Assembly (NCBI GenBank): GCA_041918155.1
Contig: JAYRWH010000018.1
Coordinates: forward strand, 62,001-126,000
Reading direction: 5' to 3'
DNA from: UBA668 sp041918155
GTDB lineage: Bacteria; Actinomycetota; Acidimicrobiia; Acidimicrobiales; Ilumatobacteraceae
DNA length: 64,000 nucleotides
The notes beneath the pieces were generated by a model. The model ran no database searches. It was not told the origin of the DNA and was given only the letters and a program-made list of their open reading frames with translations. Each line of letters begins with the position of its first letter. Position 1 is the stretch's first letter. The position numbers were made by a program, and so were the translations under genes. Of this stretch, positions 59,832-64,000 are shown in pieces.

Positions 59832-60788
59832 TCACACCGCTGGTGCGAGGTCGTGTTCGTTGCCCACCCCGTGTGACGGCCGAGCCTCGTCGTCGGTGAC
59901 AACGCAGTCGCTCTCGAGTCGTCGGTTCGGCTGTGGCTTCGACCGTCGGCGTGAGGAGAGTCCCTCGACGAGCTGGATTGCATCGACCGCGGCGGCATCC
60001 ATGCATCGGAAGTGGGGGCCATTGTCGAAGTGGCCGGCACACGGGACATGCAGCTGGAACGCGCCCGGTACGGCCTGCTCGACGAACGGGATGGACTTCT
60101 GGCCGATGATCTTGTCCTGGTCGCCCCAAATGAACGCGGTTGGCAGACGGAGCTGTTCCAGCCTCGTCCATACTCCGTTCGGGCCGAATGCGGGTTCGAG
60201 CGTGAGTTCCTTGGCTGCGGAGATGAACGCCCGTCGCGTGGCTGGGCAGGAGATGTTGTAGATGGTGCGCTTGCTGGCGCGGAGGAACCAGTCGTGTCGT
60301 GCCTCGCCGGTGAGTTCGTCCTCCAGTTCGTCGGCTTTGCGTTTCAGGTACGGCCACGCTCTCTCGATCGGCAGCCGCTCCGCGACCCAGGGGCTGATCA
60401 ACCGTGTCGCCACGAGCGTCCAGCGATGTTCGCGTCGTGGTAGCGGTGGCGCCATCAGCACGGCACCGCGAAACAGTTCGGGTGCCTGCAGCACAGCCTC
60501 CAAGGCGACACGTGCGCCCAGTGACATGCCCATCACGAGGGGTTTCTCGCCGAGTTGGCCGGCGAGTTCGATCACCGGTTCGGCCAACACCGCGGGTGAC
60601 AAGGGGATGTCGGGAGCGGGGCTGAGACCGAACCCGGGAAGGTCGGCGGCGATCATCTGCCTTCCCATACCGACCACGCGCTGCGCGAAACCCGTGTACG
60701 CGCTGGAGTCGAGTCCGAGCCCGTGCAGAGCAAGGACGGGGGGCCCGTCGCCCCATTGCCGGCAGTGAATCCTGGGTGATGTGGCCAT
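59832..60788 (-). CDS. Alpha/beta-hydrolase
   Basis: 318 residues, ATG 60788 with AAGGGGGGCGGGAAG upstream as a rich ribosome binding site. LHGLGLDSSAYTGFA (oxyanion region), the nucleophile S89 in GMSLGA, an aspartate in FIWGDQD and a histidine in PCAGHFD make a full catalytic triad. It may be a lipase or esterase supplying or recycling acyl groups for the WS/DGAT encoded next to it. No signal peptide. Confidence 0.9.
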   Translation of the reverse strand: MATSPRIHCRQWGDGPPVLALHGLGLDSSAYTGFAQRVVGMGRQMIAADLPGFGLSPAPDIPLSPAVLAEPVIELAGQLGEKPLVMGMSLGARVALEAVLQAPELFRGAVLMAPPLPRREHRWTLVATRLISPWVAERLPIERAWPYLKRKADELEDELTGEARHDWFLRASKRTIYNISCPATRRAFISAAKELTLEPAFGPNGVWTRLEQLRLPTAFIWGDQDKIIGQKSIPFVEQAVPGAFQLHVPCAGHFDNGPHFRCMDAAAVDAIQLVEGLSSRRRSKPQPNRRLESDCVVTDDEARPSHGVGNEHDLAPAV

Positions 60789-60823
60789 CTTCCCGCCCCC
60801 CTTCAGGCTCCATTCTGGAACTG

Positions 60824-62632
60824 TCAGAATCGTAGCTCGCCCCGGCCGATGCGTCCGACGGTGTCGGGACCGAACGGGACGTAGGCGCGGCGCTCGTCGT
60901 CGCGGTACAGCAACGGATCGCCCACGACGGTCGGGTCGAACCCTTCGCGTTGGAGCTCGACCTTGCGCAGCTTGAACGTGCCGGTGAGGGCTGGTTCGGC
61001 CTGGACCCGCACGAACGCCGGGCGGGCGTAGCGGGGAAGCGCCTGCTCGAGGTGGGCGAAGAGTGCGGCACCATCGAGCTCTGCGCCGGGCTCGAGGGTG
61101 ACCGCCACCATGCCGGCGCGACCCTCCGCGCCCGGTACGGCTACGCCGTAGGCCGTGCACAGGTGGACACCGACGGCGCCAGTGACTGCTTCGGCCAGTT
61201 CCTGCGTGGACACGTTCTCGCCCTTCCAGCGGAACGTGTCCCCGACCCGGTCGACGAAGCGGTAATAGCCGTTGGCATCGCGCGCGAGCAGGTCGCCGGT
61301 GCGGAACCAGGCATCACCAGGTTCGAGAACATCACGCAGTACCTTGCGCTCGGTCTCGTCGCTCGATGTGTACCCCTCGAACCGGCCGGCGGCGGAGCGG
61401 CCTTGCGCAATTCGACACAGCAGCTCACCGGGCTCGTCGACGCCGCAGCGCTCGCAACGCCCCTCGCTGTTGCGCACGACCTCGGCGCTGTCCACGTCGT
61501 GGCGCACCAGTGCCAACGTCACCCCTGGCGGCGGCTTGCCGACCGAGCCGGCCGGGCCGCGGAGGTTCACCATCGCCACGTTCGACTCGGTGGCTCCGTA
61601 GAACTCGACCATGTGCGGTACGCGGAATCGCTCCTGAAATATCGACCAGACGTCCGGACGCAACCCGTTCCCGACGGCGAAACGAAGTGTGTGGCTGCGC
61701 TCGAGTGGGTGCGGTGGCTGGTTCACCAGATAGCGGCACAGCTCGCCCACATACTGGAACGAGGTCGCGCCGTATCTGCTGACATCGTCCCAGAACTCGC
61801 TCGCGCGGAAGGTGCGGGCGAGGGCAAGGGTGGCCCCGCTGCGCAGCGCGGCGTCGACACACATCACCCCGCCGACGGTGTGGTACAGCGGGAGCGAACA
61901 GTAATGGACATCGCCCTTGCGCAGGCCGGCCATCATCGAGTACAGACCCCCGCCCAGGAATCGAGAGTGGCTCAGACGGGCTGCCTTGGGGAGCCCGGTG
62001 GTGCCGGAGGTAAAGATGTAGAACAGCGGATCTGCGGTGACCATCTGTGACCGAAGCTCGCGCGGTGGGTCGGTGGTGGGTGAGTTCCGGAGCTCCTCGT
62101 CGAGGGACCGACCGGTCCCGGGCGCGGCGGACGTGTCGGTGGTGCTCGGATCGTCGACCCAGAGGACCTCGGGGAGGCGTGCGGACTCGGGGAGCGAGGC
62201 CCAGGCGTCGGCGCACTCCCGGCCGACCAGTGCATACTCACAGTCACCCGTGCGCAGCGAGTGTGCCAGTGCTTCGCCGCGGAGTTGGGTGTTGAGCAAC
62301 ACCGTGGCCGCGCCGATCTTGGCCAGTCCGAGCCAGGTGGCCAAGTACTCCGGACGGTTCTCCATGAGCAGGCCCACGGCCGAACCCTTCCCAAGCCCAT
62401 GGGCGCTTCCCCAATTGGCGACGCGGTTGGCGTTGGCGTTGAGTTCAGCAAACGTGACGATGCGGTCGTCCTGGCGGAGGCAGGTGAGATCGCCCCACTT
62501 GCGGGCGGCACGCTCGAGGAGATCGCCGACGGTGAAGTGACCTCTCGGCCGCAGGCGTACGAGGCTCGGCACGACCGCTATGCCGCGCCGGACGAGCTGG
62601 CGACGAGAAGGTGGCCGGTTGCTGCTCGCCAC
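60824..62632 (-). CDS. Fatty acyl-CoA synthetase (FATP/very-long-chain type)
   Basis: 602 residues. GTG 62632 is chosen, eight bases after the upstream SDR stop; an in-frame ATG at 62719 would lie inside that gene. The AMP-binding core motif is FYIFTSGTTGLPKAARLSH, with FYGATESN and YRFVDRVGDTFRWKGENVST later. The sequence GDTFRWKGENVST and overall layout match fatty acid transport protein-like (FadD6-type) synthetases. It activates long-chain acids with ATP and CoA, feeding the acyltransferases downstream. Confidence 0.92.
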   Translation of the reverse strand: MASSNRPPSRRQLVRRGIAVVPSLVRLRPRGHFTVGDLLERAARKWGDLTCLRQDDRIVTFAELNANANRVANWGSAHGLGKGSAVGLLMENRPEYLATWLGLAKIGAATVLLNTQLRGEALAHSLRTGDCEYALVGRECADAWASLPESARLPEVLWVDDPSTTDTSAAPGTGRSLDEELRNSPTTDPPRELRSQMVTADPLFYIFTSGTTGLPKAARLSHSRFLGGGLYSMMAGLRKGDVHYCSLPLYHTVGGVMCVDAALRSGATLALARTFRASEFWDDVSRYGATSFQYVGELCRYLVNQPPHPLERSHTLRFAVGNGLRPDVWSIFQERFRVPHMVEFYGATESNVAMVNLRGPAGSVGKPPPGVTLALVRHDVDSAEVVRNSEGRCERCGVDEPGELLCRIAQGRSAAGRFEGYTSSDETERKVLRDVLEPGDAWFRTGDLLARDANGYYRFVDRVGDTFRWKGENVSTQELAEAVTGAVGVHLCTAYGVAVPGAEGRAGMVAVTLEPGAELDGAALFAHLEQALPRYARPAFVRVQAEPALTGTFKLRKVELQREGFDPTVVGDPLLYRDDERRAYVPFGPDTVGRIGRGELRF

Positions 62633-62637
62633 CTGCT

Positions 62638-63636
62638 CTACCCCAGCCGCCGATCGGGCGTCACATAGCCGGTCAGCAACTGCTCTGGAACGGCGGCGGT
62701 CAGCTCGTCGAGCGTCCACGCGCCGTCAGCCTTGTTGATCTCCGTGACCTTGGTGGTCTCGCCGTAGCGGCTGATGCGGCCTCCGGCGGTCACATCGAAC
62801 ACGGCGGCACTGACATTGGCACCTGCCTCGGAGGCGAGGTAGACGAAGAGCGGGGCGAGATCTTCCGCCGAGCCGTGCTCGCGCTCGACATGCTCGATCA
62901 TCGCTCTCACACCGTCCATCTCCGGGCCGGCACCGGCGAGCTGCTGGCGCATCTTTGCCCGCCAGTTGATGTGGCTGCGTGAGTTCGCCGACGGGCAGAA
63001 CGCGTTGCACGTGATTCCGGTGCCCCACAGTTCGGTCCCGAGTGCTCTCGTCATCGCTACCAGTCCGGCGTTGGCGGCGCTGTAGGCCGCGAGGCTGGGC
63101 ACACCGACCCATGCCCCCGACGAGATGTTGAACACCCTGCCCGAGCCCTGGCGCAGCATCACCGGCAGCGCGTGGTGGATGGTGTTGAAGGCTCCGGTGA
63201 GCTTGGCGTGGGTCTGGTAGTGCCAGTCCTCCGCGGTGAGGTCGACGAATGGACCATGTCCCATGCCCGCTGCGGAGTTGACGAGGATGTCGATCCGGCC
63301 CCACAGGTCAGTGGCAGTGGCGACGAGTCGTGCGGCGGTGTCGTGGTCGGACACGTCGCCGAAGAAGGGGACCGCCTCGCCACCTTCGGCGATGATCTGG
63401 TCGGCGGTGGTGCGGGCATCGCCCAACAGGCTGACGATGTCGGCCCGGTCCTGCTCGGTGAGCAGCGGTTCCACCTCGTCCTTGGTCATCCAGGTCGAGA
63501 GGTTTCCCGACCCCGGCGTGCGATTGTTGGTGATCACCTTCGCGCCGGCGCGCGCCAGCCCGATGGCGATTCCCTTCGCCACCCCCTGACCGGATCCGGT
63601 CACGACGGCAACCTTGCCCGCGAGTTCAGTGGACAT
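62638..63636 (-). CDS. SDR-family oxidoreductase with the catalytic lysine replaced
   Basis: 332 residues, ATG 63636. TGSGQGVAKGIA replaces the usual TGxxxGIG, NSAAG replaces NNAG, and the active-site YxxxK reads YSAAN (Y185, N189); S172/S173 remain. There is also a 30-residue insertion after the first strand (about 41-75). These changes suggest either an unusual SDR subfamily or loss of classic dehydrogenase activity. First of the lipid operon; the partly visible carboxymuconolactone-decarboxylase-like gene lies 39 bases upstream. Confidence 0.82.
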   Translation of the reverse strand: MSTELAGKVAVVTGSGQGVAKGIAIGLARAGAKVITNNRTPGSGNLSTWMTKDEVEPLLTEQDRADIVSLLGDARTTADQIIAEGGEAVPFFGDVSDHDTAARLVATATDLWGRIDILVNSAAGMGHGPFVDLTAEDWHYQTHAKLTGAFNTIHHALPVMLRQGSGRVFNISSGAWVGVPSLAAYSAANAGLVAMTRALGTELWGTGITCNAFCPSANSRSHINWRAKMRQQLAGAGPEMDGVRAMIEHVEREHGSAEDLAPLFVYLASEAGANVSAAVFDVTAGGRISRYGETTKVTEINKADGAWTLDELTAAVPEQLLTGYVTPDRRLG

Positions 63637-63675
63637 CCGTGTTCATCCTTCCTTCAAGCCGACGACTGGAGTCGG

Positions 63676-64000
63676 TCAGCGTGCCTGCAATCCGTCATTG
63701 CCCGGCGACAGCCGGAACCGCAGCGAGTTCTGGAAATAGGCCACTGCCGTGAACAGCCCCACCAGTACGGTCAGTTCGAAGCGCTGGCGGTCATCGAGGG
63801 TGTCGCCCAGCGCGTCCCAGGTCGCGTCGGAGAGCATCGCATCGGCGTGCAGCTCCTCGGCCGCGGTGAGCAGTGCGCGTTCGTGGGCCGTCCATCCCTC
63901 GGCAGCGGACCCGACGGTGACGCGCTCGATCTCGTCGCCGGTCACACCGACACGCTTGGCGAGGCGGACGTGCTCGCCCCACTCGTACGGTGCCTGGCAC
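63676..64000 (-). CDS. Carboxymuconolactone decarboxylase (CMD/AhpD)-like protein, partial
   Basis: The frame runs off the window's right edge, so the N-terminus is missing. The visible 107 residues include YEWGEHVRLAKRVGVTGDEI and a helical core (AAEELHADAMLSDATWDALG, LVGLFTAVAYFQNSLRFRL) typical of CMD-type proteins. No CxxC redox pair is visible in the part present, so it is more like the decarboxylase branch than AhpD peroxiredoxin reductase. Probably the first gene of the lipid operon. Confidence 0.82.
   Translation of the reverse strand, partial: CQAPYEWGEHVRLAKRVGVTGDEIERVTVGSAAEGWTAHERALLTAAEELHADAMLSDATWDALGDTLDDRQRFELTVLVGLFTAVAYFQNSLRFRLSPGNDGLQAR

Overview
The window is high-GC, almost fully coding DNA on both strands. 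It has many 1-8 base gene overlaps, frequent GTG starts and at least one clear leaderless promoter. Together with an F420/PPOX-type protein, a DUF3052 protein, a CtpE-type P-ATPase, two actinobacterial-type wax ester synthases and many short-chain dehydrogenases, this points to a free-living actinobacterium, most likely class Acidimicrobiia (Ilumatobacter-like). The class assignment is an inference from gene content. I see no rRNA, tRNA, insertion sequence, phage gene or CRISPR array.

Regions: 1-3.6 kb, two FtsX-type ABC permeases (the first cut by the window edge), a PPOX protein and a DUF3052 protein. 3.6-4.9 kb, an ArsR regulator with a leaderless promoter and internal operator, followed by an SRPBCC protein. 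4.9-7.7 kb (minus), a tightly overlapping run: sterol-desaturase-like protein, ECF sigma factor, membrane protein, ABC ATPase. 7.8-14.1 kb, M23 peptidase, SDR, a hypothetical protein, CtpE, and an MFS carrier with a cyclic-nucleotide-binding tail. 14.3-20.5 kb, a secreted protein, a 1292-residue double adenylate cyclase/ATPase, and a metallo-beta-lactamase-fold hydrolase. 20.6-30.4 kb, a group 3b-type [NiFe]-hydrogenase operon and the hypF-C-D-E maturation genes. 30.4-36.7 kb, TetR, SDR, P450, a DUF35-thiolase fusion, another SDR, and two decayed genes. 36.7-43.3 kb, small proteins, a D-aminoacylase-type amidohydrolase, an NmrA-like protein, a RhaD-like aldolase, and a dihydrodipicolinate-reductase-like protein. 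43.4-49.8 kb, a branched-chain-amino-acid-type ABC importer compressed into three polypeptides. 49.9-55.4 kb, M48 protease, a haem-oxygenase-fold protein, a hydroxyacid-dehydrogenase-like protein, SDR, phosphotransferase, SRPBCC. 55.4-64 kb, neutral-lipid and fatty-acyl genes.

The most interesting unit is 15.8-30.4 kb. A tandem cyclase whose two catalytic domains look complementary lies beside a hydrolase of the fold that includes class II cAMP phosphodiesterases. Between that hydrolase and the hydrogenase is a near-perfect CRP-type palindrome (TGTGA-N6-TCACA). The hydrogenase operon itself carries a stand-alone cyclic-nucleotide-binding protein with no DNA-binding domain. I read this as a cAMP-controlled, NADP-linked hydrogenase locus. 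The parts are seen in the sequence; the circuit is inferred.

The second notable unit is the importer at 43.4-49.8 kb, where an MFS permease is fused to a LivF-type ATPase and LivH, LivM and LivG are fused into one chain. Three gene remnants (SDR at 34.8 kb, MFS at 35.8 kb, SRPBCC at 55.4 kb) show local decay.
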